This document shows positions 27,856 to 35,633 of a DNA stretch of 64,000 nucleotides, piece by piece. The translations under genes were made by a program, and so were the position numbers. Position 1 is the first letter of the stretch. Every line of letters begins with the position of its first letter. The notes under the pieces were generated by a model. It did no database searches, was not told where the DNA came from, and was given only the letters and a program-made list of their open reading frames with translations. The DNA comes from Methylomonas methanica (GTDB lineage Bacteria > Pseudomonadota > Gammaproteobacteria > Methylococcales > Methylomonadaceae), in assembly GCA_001644045.1 (NCBI GenBank), contig LUUF01000078.1, forward strand, positions 33,341 through 97,340, in the 5' to 3' direction.

Positions 27856-28776
27856 TCAACGAGCTTGTTTGTGTAATTTAACGCCTACTGCCTCCAACGC
27901 CGTTTCGTATTCAGTTTGATTTGCTACAACGATAGGTATTTCTCTCGGGTCTCCTAGCGAATTCGTTGAACGTTGCGGCAATAGATCGTACCTAAGGCGC
28001 TTATCAAAATAATACAGTAGCGCATATCGAACCGGCAAAACAACATAGCCATCTTGCATTGCATAATCCTGCTCAATTGCTTTTTTTTGAGACGTCGAGA
28101 GTCGCGGATTAGGTGCAAGTTTAACCTCGAAATAGGTGAGCCATTTATCATCGCTTTCTACACCAGGCCCAGGAGCTCCCTCCGCTCTTGTATTGCTGCA
28201 ACGGGAAAGGAGAAAATCCTTAAACCTATTGTCTCGATGGCAATACGCTCTCATATGCCAACGAAATCCGTCTGAGGCAAAGGCATGCGGTGTAACACGG
28301 CGCCACGCAGTCTCAGTTGTCGTTGGATTTAACGATTGATATTCAATTTCAATGGATCTTTTTGACCTGATAGCTTTAAGAATTCCGAAAAGGATAGTTG
28401 GTTCGACTTTACGGGTTGGAATTGGAATAACTTCAGCCGCTGGGGTGGTATTTAGCCAAGTATCTTCTAATTCCACCGATTGGGTGGATAGTGCAGTCAG
28501 TTGCTTGAGATAACGATCCGCGTCCGGCTCGATGAGTTTAAATTCGAATTGATCCGTCGCAACATATCGTTTGGAACTTAAGTCATATCGGAGATTTTGA
28601 GGGGCAAGTTTTTGATAAGTGGTTAAGTCACTAGACGCCTGCGGCGCCGATACCCCGAAATGTTCCATTATATGAGATCGATTAATTGTACCTTCCCAAT
28701 AAGATACAAACTCAATAAATTCAAGGCGTCGCTCCACCCCCCACCGCTTTTTTTGTGTTGATTGCTTCATTGGCAT
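27856..28776 (-). CDS. WYL-domain transcriptional regulator (CapW/BrxR-like)
   Basis: A 306-residue protein with an N-terminal winged helix (about residues 12-75, RSHIMEHFGVSAPQASSDL), a central WYL domain (about 120-215) and a C-terminal WCX-like extension. The WYL signature appears as RWHMRAYCHR followed by FKDFLLSR, the WH-x-RA-form familiar from CapW and BrxR, regulators that repress phage-defence loci. It is divergent from the ubiquitin-like operon with 192 bp between them that contain repeated sequence, so it most likely controls that operon, perhaps sensing nucleic acid or a nucleotide signal. Confidence 0.82.
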   Translation of the reverse strand: MPMKQSTQKKRWGVERRLEFIEFVSYWEGTINRSHIMEHFGVSAPQASSDLTTYQKLAPQNLRYDLSSKRYVATDQFEFKLIEPDADRYLKQLTALSTQSVELEDTWLNTTPAAEVIPIPTRKVEPTILFGILKAIRSKRSIEIEYQSLNPTTTETAWRRVTPHAFASDGFRWHMRAYCHRDNRFKDFLLSRCSNTRAEGAPGPGVESDDKWLTYFEVKLAPNPRLSTSQKKAIEQDYAMQDGYVVLPVRYALLYYFDKRLRYDLLPQRSTNSLGDPREIPIVVANQTEYETALEAVGVKLHKQAR

Positions 28777-28836
28777 CTCATTATCAGTAAAAAAACTTTA
28801 CGCATAAGCTTTCTTTATTGTATATTAAAACCGTAC

Positions 28837-28926
28837 TGATGTGATACCTAAGTGTTCAACCACTTGTGTGCCACGGCAAGGTTAACAATCGCATCAATAA
28901 TCACAGTAGTTTGATCATTGATGTGA
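28837..28926. promoter_or_regulatory. candidate WYL operators in the divergent promoter region
   Basis: TGATGTGA occurs twice in direct orientation, at 28837-28844 and 28919-28926. An inverted repeat CATCAAT (28892-28898) / ATTGATG (28917-28923) overlaps the second copy, and AAGTG-TTCAAC-CACTT forms another small symmetric element nearby. Such repeats between a WYL gene and its divergent target are expected operator sites; which one is bound is not known. Confidence 0.45.
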
Positions 28927-28968
28927 AATCCCCCAATTACCGTCAGATTTCTCACTAGAGGACCGAAA

Positions 28969-29646
28969 ATGACTACAGAACATAGCTATCCTTACAAAAT
29001 TAATGGTCAACCGGCTAACACCCTTGATAAAACTCCTACTGCAGGTCAGGTGTTAGCCGATGCCGGCTTTGAACCAGCGGAAGATTTTGTACTGATCATG
29101 CGCACTGCACATGGGACCCGCGTGGTCTCGTCGGATGAAATTCTTGAATTGACGGGATCAATCAAAGAATTTTTTGCCTTCGAAACGGGCACTGTATTTG
29201 AATTAACAGTCAATGGGCATTCAATCTGGTGGGGAAGCCCAAAAATTGAGATCGCGACAATACGCTCACTTGCAAATGTGAAGGAGGATGAAGATCTCAT
29301 CTGGGAGCGTCTTGATGAAGAAGACCAGACGCTTACGTTGCAAGGTTATTTTGATCTAAATGAAAGAGGTATCGAACACCTCAAAACACACAAGCGACAT
29401 AAACCAGAAGTCGAGTACCACTATTTCGTAGACGGCGTCGAATATCGCACCGATCAACCAGAGCTAACTGGAGCTCAAATTATGGCGAAAATTCCCGACT
29501 GGGATGCAGCCAATTCTTTGGTATTGGAAGGGGAAGGAACTGAGCCAGATGAGGTAATTCGCCCATCCACAATAGTAGAGTTTAAAGGGCGCGAAACACC
29601 TGCACATTTCGCTATTGTCCCACCCGCAACATTTGGAATGCTATGA
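28969..29646 (+). CDS. multi-ubiquitin-like protein (three tandem Ubl domains)
   Basis: 225 residues that divide into three ubiquitin-like beta-grasp units, at about 5-75, 76-145 and 148-222. Each begins with a strand of the type YPYKINGQ, FELTVNG or YHYFVDGVEY. The protein ends PPATFG-ML: a glycine at 223 followed by two residues, as expected for a precursor trimmed by a protease before activation. A JAMM protease-E1 fusion and an E2-like protein are encoded immediately downstream, so this is probably the modifier of a bacterial ubiquitin-like (Bub, '6E'-type) pathway. AGAGGA precedes the ATG; its stop overlaps the E2 gene. Confidence 0.85.
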   Translation: MTTEHSYPYKINGQPANTLDKTPTAGQVLADAGFEPAEDFVLIMRTAHGTRVVSSDEILELTGSIKEFFAFETGTVFELTVNGHSIWWGSPKIEIATIRSLANVKEDEDLIWERLDEEDQTLTLQGYFDLNERGIEHLKTHKRHKPEVEYHYFVDGVEYRTDQPELTGAQIMAKIPDWDAANSLVLEGEGTEPDEVIRPSTIVEFKGRETPAHFAIVPPATFGML

Positions 29647-30029
29647 AATCTGTTCAGAACCAGTTTACTGCACTGATTGAGGTTTTTCCTGATTCCAAAA
29701 TGACCAGTGAGAACGGATGTCATCTCGTAGTTATTCCTTCCGTAACGTTACCACAAGGGTGGTCAGCCCCAGAGACCCATATTCGTTTCGTTGTTCCGAA
29801 TGGTTACCCATATGCCTCTCCTGACTGTTTCTGGGCAGATCAGTCACTGCGACTGGAAAATGGACAAATGCCACAAAATGCACAGATCGGCCAAGTCGTA
29901 CCCGGGCAACCTGACGCGCAGACATTATGGTTTTCCTGGCATGTGGCTAATGGAGCATGGAATGCAGCAACCTGCGACTTGTTGACGTATGTGAAAATTA
30001 TTAGAAGCCGATTCGTGGAGCTGAAATGA
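29643..30029 (+). CDS. E2-like ubiquitin-conjugating protein (prokaryotic E2 family E type)
   Basis: A 128-residue protein with the outline of a minimal E2 fold: N-terminal helix, strands ending HIRFVVPNGYPYASPDCFW, then WFSWHVANGAWNAATCDLL and a C-terminal helix. Cysteines are at 26, 62 and 111; which one (if any) carries the thioester cannot be decided by eye. Position between the modifier and the E1 gene, with four-base overlaps on both sides, strongly supports the assignment. Confidence 0.75.
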   Translation: MKSVQNQFTALIEVFPDSKMTSENGCHLVVIPSVTLPQGWSAPETHIRFVVPNGYPYASPDCFWADQSLRLENGQMPQNAQIGQVVPGQPDAQTLWFSWHVANGAWNAATCDLLTYVKIIRSRFVELK

Positions 30030-31342
30030 CTGAGATTGTTGTCGGAGTACCGACAATTACCGCCTTAATAACCTCACTTCAAGCGGACACCGAGAGAGGG
30101 GCAGCGTTATATTTGCATTATGACGCGGTTAGCAATCGATATCTGGTCCACGACATAGAAATTGCAAATGAAGCAGATGTACTTTCTGCGTCAGAAATCG
30201 AAATTACCTTTGCGCCGCAGTTTCTAACTCGCATAACTAGGCGTGCTCGCGAACAAAAACAACATTTGGCGCTACTGCATACGCATCCCAAGGGAGCTCC
30301 AGAGTTTTCTTTATTAGATGATGCAACCGAATTTGGGCTTGTCGAATTTATAAAAAAGCGTATTCCTGATGGAAACGCGTTCTCAATGATACTCTGCGAT
30401 GGAAAACTAAAAGCTCGGTGGTTTGGAACTCAAGAATCTATTTCTGTGCGGCAAATTGGCTCAATAATTACTTTTCCAGCCACGAGAAATTCAGAGGACG
30501 AAAATAACGAACGCTATGACCGACAAGTTCGAGCATTTGGCGAGCACGGTCAAAGGGTATTACGCAATTTATCGGTTGTAATCGTTGGCTTGGGAGGAAC
30601 TGGATCGGTCGCCGTGCAACAATTGGCGCATCTTGGTGTTGGGACGTTTATTCTCATTGACCCTGACACCCTAGAAGAAACCAATTTGAATCGTGTGGTT
30701 GGTACACAGCCTGAATCTGTTGGAAAATCAAAGATTGATGTCGCGGCCAACCTTATTCGCACAATAAACCCATCCGCTCATGTTCATATTTACGCGGATT
30801 CCGTCATTACTGAAAGCGCTAGGCGGTTAATGTGCTCGGCGGACTGCATTTTTATGTGTACCGATTCTCACGTGAGCAGAGCCTTTTTATCCGAATTTTC
30901 TTTCCAATATCTCATTCCCGCGTTCGATATCGGCGTATCAATTACCTTGAAAGATAATCACGTTCAGGCTGTAACAGGACGCACCCAAATGCTAGCTCCC
31001 GGTTTACCGTGCCTTCTATGCAGTAATGTACTCGATGCGCGAGTCATCCGTGAAGAATTAATGACTCCAGAACAACGTGAATCTGATCCTTACTTTAATG
31101 GTGGAAGCGGTGTTAACCAACCTGCAGTTATTTCACTTAATAGCACGATGGTATCTTTGGCGGTGACAATGTTTCTAGCTGCATTCACAGGAACTCCCGT
31201 GCGCGCCAGATGGCAATCCTACGATGCATTAACGGGTAATGTGCGCGTGTTTGCTACTAAACCTGATCCTGATTGCCCTATCTGCGGGGCGAATGGGGTT
31301 ATAGCTGCTGGGGATTCACGGCATTTGAGCTTTTTAGAATGA
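30026..31342 (+). CDS. JAMM protease - ThiF/E1 activating enzyme fusion
   Basis: 438 residues with two enzymes. Residues 1-150 form a JAB/JAMM metalloprotease with an exact HxHPx6SxxD motif (H85, H87, S95, D98). Residues 160-438 form a ThiF/E1 adenylation domain with RYDRQVRAFGEHGQ, the nucleotide loop GLGGTGS (188-194), DPDTLEETNLNR (212-223) and two zinc-binding CxxC pairs (C329/C332 and C417/C420). It should trim the FG-ML tail of the modifier and adenylate its glycine. It may also deconjugate. Four-base overlaps link it to the E2 gene and the kinase gene. Confidence 0.9.
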   Translation: MTEIVVGVPTITALITSLQADTERGAALYLHYDAVSNRYLVHDIEIANEADVLSASEIEITFAPQFLTRITRRAREQKQHLALLHTHPKGAPEFSLLDDATEFGLVEFIKKRIPDGNAFSMILCDGKLKARWFGTQESISVRQIGSIITFPATRNSEDENNERYDRQVRAFGEHGQRVLRNLSVVIVGLGGTGSVAVQQLAHLGVGTFILIDPDTLEETNLNRVVGTQPESVGKSKIDVAANLIRTINPSAHVHIYADSVITESARRLMCSADCIFMCTDSHVSRAFLSEFSFQYLIPAFDIGVSITLKDNHVQAVTGRTQMLAPGLPCLLCSNVLDARVIREELMTPEQRESDPYFNGGSGVNQPAVISLNSTMVSLAVTMFLAAFTGTPVRARWQSYDALTGNVRVFATKPDPDCPICGANGVIAAGDSRHLSFLE

Positions 31343-32862
31343 AGAGACGTATGAGTATGCCTGGAAAACTTCTGTGGTATGGCCCATCTCCATTACCTGG
31401 AATCCTTTACAAGCTTAATAAGCGGGGTTTCACGGTACTGGAGAATCCAGATGAAACTGATCTCAATGATTCATTGCTAGGCATAACCTCGATCGTGGTA
31501 TTCGGCCATGAAACGAATGATGCGAAATTCAATCAGGCGACTTATAAACAACTGCCACGCTTTATTAATCATGGAATCCTTGTCCTTATTTTGGCTAATC
31601 GCAAAGATAGATCGCGAATTCATGAAGAATATTTAAAACTAATTGACGCTAACTTTCCTTGGACCGAAGAAGTAGCCTTTCTAAACGATTTAAGGCAGCA
31701 AAATTTCGACAACATTGTCGAGTATCAACCTACCCAAAAATGGAGCCACATTAGAATTGTGGAACTTGACCATTCCGAAAAGCTTAAATCGGATGAGCGT
31801 CTTTTGATTTGCCGAGCATTTCAGAATGCTGAAGAATTACACATTCATGAACTTCAATCCGGATTCACTACGTCCCGAGTTTTCATGGCTTACGAGAAAC
31901 GGAGATTGAGTTCGACTGCTCACTGGACTCTGCCGCGTTTGGTTAAAATAGGGAATCGTAAAGTGCTAGCACATGAAGTCGGCGCCATGAAAGATGCTTC
32001 ACCATTCATACCGTTTGAGCTAAGGCCAAATCTTGAAGTGTATGTAGAAGGATTTTCAAAGTCGGTTTATATCGCAGACTTCGTTGAAAAATCAGAATCG
32101 ATGTTAGTGGCTGCAAGAGCTGGTCGAGCGGAAAATGCGATTTCCAATTTATTTAATCGCACACTACTACGTTGGCGTGATATTGCTTGGCAGAAAACTA
32201 AGCCTAATGAATCACTCGCACTGGCCGCCGAACGCCTTGGAATTATTTCCCCAGATAAAATTCATCGGGATTATTTGGATTCTGAGCCAATTCAAAATGC
32301 AGGAATTGATGTCAATACGCTATGGGAGATTCTTAAAAATATTTCATTCGAACATCGATCTGCCATTATTCATGGCGACCTACATGGTGACAATATTCGA
32401 GTGCGTGGTGATGACGCAATCTTAATTGATCTTGGTGAAGTAAAGGGAACTAATGAGTTTGGAAAGGGAGCACCAATTTGTTTCGACGTAGCGATGCTAG
32501 AGGTGGCGTTAGTTTTTACCTGCACGGACGAAGAAAATGCGAGTCAACAGTTTAAACAGCCAGAATGGGAACAAAATATCCGTCCATTTTACGATCTCGA
32601 CGCAATCTTGTGCACACCTGATCGAGACTCGGCCCCCAGGCCTGACTTTTGGCTTTTCGGTTGCTTACAACGGGTTCGCGCATTCAGTATTTATGAACAA
32701 AGTGACCCGCATGAATATGCTATAGCTTTAGTGATTGCGCTGTGGCGTTGGTGCAAATTTTCACCAAAGTCAGTCACTGATAAAGGACGCCGCGTCGTCG
32801 CATTAGAGATTGGCGCACATATAATCAGCCAAATCGAGGCCCAAAGGAAAAAGTCCCCATGA
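31339..32862 (+). CDS. APH/kinase-fold protein within the ubiquitin-like operon
   Basis: 507 residues from ATG 31339, chosen because it overlaps the E1 stop (ATGA) as at every other junction of the operon. Residues 1-120 look like a Rossmann-type or receiver-like module (KLLWYGPSPLPGIL). A protein-kinase/aminoglycoside-phosphotransferase fold follows: glycine loop HELQSGFTTSRVF, a candidate Lys in LPRLVKIGN, the catalytic loop HGDLHGDN (D347, N352) and the metal Asp in IDLGE (D364). All residues for phosphotransfer appear present. The C-terminal 140 residues are helical. The substrate is unknown; context suggests the conjugation proteins or Wadjet. Antibiotic resistance is unlikely. Confidence 0.72.
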   Translation: MKRRMSMPGKLLWYGPSPLPGILYKLNKRGFTVLENPDETDLNDSLLGITSIVVFGHETNDAKFNQATYKQLPRFINHGILVLILANRKDRSRIHEEYLKLIDANFPWTEEVAFLNDLRQQNFDNIVEYQPTQKWSHIRIVELDHSEKLKSDERLLICRAFQNAEELHIHELQSGFTTSRVFMAYEKRRLSSTAHWTLPRLVKIGNRKVLAHEVGAMKDASPFIPFELRPNLEVYVEGFSKSVYIADFVEKSESMLVAARAGRAENAISNLFNRTLLRWRDIAWQKTKPNESLALAAERLGIISPDKIHRDYLDSEPIQNAGIDVNTLWEILKNISFEHRSAIIHGDLHGDNIRVRGDDAILIDLGEVKGTNEFGKGAPICFDVAMLEVALVFTCTDEENASQQFKQPEWEQNIRPFYDLDAILCTPDRDSAPRPDFWLFGCLQRVRAFSIYEQSDPHEYAIALVIALWRWCKFSPKSVTDKGRRVVALEIGAHIISQIEAQRKKSP

Positions 32863-33383
32863 AAAAAAGAGCTATAAGAATTCGGGACAGAGGCGCTGTA
32901 TCTCACCGCCGTGATGCCGATATCTTAATGGAACAGCCTGGCGATTTCGTTCTAGTAAATCGAGGTGTGCTCCGGTCATTTGTTATGCGTTGTCCTGATG
33001 GCTGTGGAGAGACGCTCACGATCAATCTGGATGCGCGCACAGATAAAGCTTGGCGCTTTTATCGGAAACGCAACCAGATTTCGGTGTTTCCCTCAGTATG
33101 GCGTGACACCGGCTGCTGCAGCCATTTCATCATATGGAATCATGTTATTGTCTGGTGTGACAAGTATTGGGATGATAGTGACGTCATCGTAGAAGATGAG
33201 ATCGAATTACGAAGAAAAGTGCTGTCAGTTTGCACCAAAGACTGGCTGCACTATACGCAAATTGCAGAAAAACTTGATGAAGTACCTTGGGACATTAATT
33301 GGGCATGTTCACAGCTAGTTCGGCGCGCTAATGCTTTGGTAGAAGGCAAGGATAAGCTGCGTGGGTTCTTCAAACTACCTTAA
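32859..33383 (+). CDS. DUF6527-like treble-clef protein
   Basis: A 174-residue protein with a likely zinc site formed by C45-x3-C49 (RCPDGCGE) and C86/C87 with H89 (TGCCSHF), the treble-clef pattern of DUF6527 proteins seen beside bacterial ubiquitin-like operons. The C-terminal 70 residues (DWLHYTQIAEKLDEVPW...ACSQLVRRA) look like a winged helix. It could be an E3-like adaptor or substrate receptor; that is inference. It overlaps the kinase gene by four bases and ends 16 bp before jetA. Confidence 0.75.
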   Translation: MKKRAIRIRDRGAVSHRRDADILMEQPGDFVLVNRGVLRSFVMRCPDGCGETLTINLDARTDKAWRFYRKRNQISVFPSVWRDTGCCSHFIIWNHVIVWCDKYWDDSDVIVEDEIELRRKVLSVCTKDWLHYTQIAEKLDEVPWDINWACSQLVRRANALVEGKDKLRGFFKLP

Positions 33384-33399
33384 AGCAAATCGCTTTCGT

Positions 33400-34896
33400 A
33401 TGGAAGAAACAGCGCAACAACGTACACACCGGTACATTTCGGCGCGATCTCAGCACCCTGCTTGGAAATTGTTGGCGTCTCGTCGTGCGCCTTTGGTCCT
33501 TGGCTGCTTACAAACGCTGTTTGAACAGGCACATGACGGTATTCCGATGGATGACGCCTTACAGGCGCTCTCTGAAATGCTTGCATCTTATGCGAGCCAA
33601 GAGATTTATGAGATTGAACCAGAAAACATACATTTGCAGGCTGGGCGCGAGCTTCGAGCTTGGATTAAGCACTTGATCGTGGAGAGGGAAGGCAGGCTAT
33701 ATGCGACGGATGCCCTGGAAACGGCGATACATTTTGTCGAGTCATTGGACAATCGCATTATGACCTCTACGGCATCTCGATTATCCGTTGTACAGCGCGA
33801 GATCGAAAGTCTGGAAATGGGGCTTAATCCCAATGCGGCCAGTCGCATTTCCAGTTTGCGACGCAAAATTAAAGATTTGGAAACTGAGTTGGCGGAAGCG
33901 GAGGCCGGGAAATTCACGGTACTGAACGAGGCTCAAGCGGTTGAAGGTATTAGAGAAGTATTTAGCCTGTCTACCAGTCTTCGTGCAGATTTTCGCCGAG
34001 TGGAAGATTCATGGCGCGAAGCGGATCGGGAGCTCAGGCAATCGATCATCAGTGAACAATATAACCGGGGAGAGATTGTCGATCGGCTGCTGGAAGGTCA
34101 CGAAACGCTGTTAGGTACACCGGAGGGGCGTGTTTTTGAAAGCTTTCAGGAGCAGCTTCGTCAATCAGTTGAATTGGACCAAATGAAGGAACGCCTGAAA
34201 ACAATTTTAAGTCATCCGACTGTACCCAAAGCATTGTCAAGAATTCAACAGCGCGAATTGCGTTGGTTGGTAATGAGGCTGGTTAAGGAATCGGAGGCGG
34301 TATTTCAAGCACGGGCACGTAGCGAAAGGGACGTTAAAGGTTTTTTGAAAAACGGCTTGGCGGCGGAGCATCATCGGGTTGGAAATCTGCTTTCCGAAAT
34401 TATGAATGTTGCATTGAATTTGGATTGGCACCGACAGGCTGTACGGCGTAAACCAACTCCTCTGCCACCCGTGGGTTTGCCTGTTTCTGGTCTGCCTCTG
34501 GTTGAGCGTTTGCGTTTTAAATCCCTGGATGATGATGTAAGTGTGGACCTCAACTTAACCACAGACTCAGCGGATTTAGGCCAGATTGATGATGATTTCT
34601 GGGCGGCCCTAGATGGTCTGGATCGGGAAGCCCTGATTAAGGACACTCTGGCGATTCTAGCTGCGGAAGATAGACCGCTGAGTATCGCGGAGCTGACACG
34701 TTTTTTACCACCGATTCATGATTTAGAAACGTTTGCACTGTGGTTGGGTATGGCACGCGAGGCTGGTATTCCGGTGGTACAAGATAAACCCGAAGAGATC
34801 GAGTTGATTGATGACGAGCAGCGCCGCTGGCTGTTTCGATTGCCATACGCCAGTCTCGATAGCAAGGCACTGGATAGCATTGATTGGGAGTTGTGA
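33400..34896 (+). CDS. jetA: Wadjet component JetA (DUF3375, kleisin-like)
   Basis: A 498-residue protein of the DUF3375 family, the MukF-like kleisin of Wadjet. The N-terminal HPAWKLLASRRAPLVLGCL motif is characteristic, and a coiled coil lies at about residues 130-180. ATG 33400 is preferred to 33361, which would overlap the DUF6527 gene and lacks a ribosome site. It bridges the JetC SMC heads and holds JetB. Its stop overlaps the GTG of jetB (GTGA). DUF3375 as first gene indicates a type I Wadjet. Confidence 0.9.
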   Translation: MEETAQQRTHRYISARSQHPAWKLLASRRAPLVLGCLQTLFEQAHDGIPMDDALQALSEMLASYASQEIYEIEPENIHLQAGRELRAWIKHLIVEREGRLYATDALETAIHFVESLDNRIMTSTASRLSVVQREIESLEMGLNPNAASRISSLRRKIKDLETELAEAEAGKFTVLNEAQAVEGIREVFSLSTSLRADFRRVEDSWREADRELRQSIISEQYNRGEIVDRLLEGHETLLGTPEGRVFESFQEQLRQSVELDQMKERLKTILSHPTVPKALSRIQQRELRWLVMRLVKESEAVFQARARSERDVKGFLKNGLAAEHHRVGNLLSEIMNVALNLDWHRQAVRRKPTPLPPVGLPVSGLPLVERLRFKSLDDDVSVDLNLTTDSADLGQIDDDFWAALDGLDREALIKDTLAILAAEDRPLSIAELTRFLPPIHDLETFALWLGMAREAGIPVVQDKPEEIELIDDEQRRWLFRLPYASLDSKALDSIDWEL

Positions 34897-35633
34897 TTGT
34901 GGCAGGGATTTTTGATCGGATAACTGGTGGTTCTGGCGTAGATGATTCACAGCTCGAAGGGACTAGCGAGGTGTCTGATGGTGACGCATTGGGAAATTCG
35001 ACTGTTGACTCGAATGATGAGCAACGCACCAACCGCCGACTGCGTGAAGCCGTACAGGAACTGCTCAAATACGGTTTACTGGAGGAGATTCACAAACCTA
35101 ATCTTTACCGAATCGCGATAAGTCATGTTCAAGAACTCTCGGATATTCTTGAACCCTTAGATCTGGCTATGGGTGTAGACGAGGTGCGGGGGTTGGTCTT
35201 TGTGATTGTGCGGCAGAGAGAAGTGACGGAGCAGGATGATTGGGCACATCCTTTGGTGCGAAGGCAGCGATTTAACTTGGAACAGTCGTTGTTGGTCGCC
35301 ATACTGAGACAACAGTTTATTGTCTATGAGCAAGAGTCCGGAACGGGTGCTAGTGATGCTGTCGTTGCTATAGACGAACTGATACCCCAGTTGCAGATTT
35401 ATCTTGGAGATCTCGGCAGCGATGCCAAAGAGCGTACTCGAGTCATTAACTTGCTGGATCAGCTTAAAGGGCATGGCCTAGTATCCACCATCGACTCTCA
35501 TGACCGTGTGACGATCCGGCCAATTATTGCCCATTTAGCGAATCCTGAGAATCTACAATCACTATTGAATTGGCTTCGTGAACAAACTTCTGTCGCAGGG
35601 GAAGCAAATGATGACAAGGATGAGTTGGAATGA
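34893..35633 (+). CDS. jetB: Wadjet component JetB (DUF4194, kite-like)
   Basis: About 246 residues of the DUF4194/MukE-like kite family: a variable acidic N-terminus (DSQLEGTSEVSDGDA) followed by winged-helix regions (RLREAVQELLKYGLLEE). The GTG at 34893 overlaps the jetA stop by four bases and fits the coupling seen elsewhere; a TTG at 34884 is an alternative. It overlaps jetC by four bases. It binds the kleisin JetA in the condensin-like core. Confidence 0.87.
   Translation: MIVAGIFDRITGGSGVDDSQLEGTSEVSDGDALGNSTVDSNDEQRTNRRLREAVQELLKYGLLEEIHKPNLYRIAISHVQELSDILEPLDLAMGVDEVRGLVFVIVRQREVTEQDDWAHPLVRRQRFNLEQSLLVAILRQQFIVYEQESGTGASDAVVAIDELIPQLQIYLGDLGSDAKERTRVINLLDQLKGHGLVSTIDSHDRVTIRPIIAHLANPENLQSLLNWLREQTSVAGEANDDKDELE

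Noticed and set aside
28969..31342. CBASS type II (E1-E2 fusion Cap2 and JAB Cap3).
   Set aside because: There is no CD-NTase and no effector gene nearby, and the domain arrangement differs: separate E2, JAMM fused to E1, and a multi-ubiquitin modifier.
31339..32862. Aminoglycoside resistance phosphotransferase.
   Set aside because: The HGDLHGDN motif is shared with that family, but the long N-terminal module, length and operon position argue for a pathway-specific kinase.
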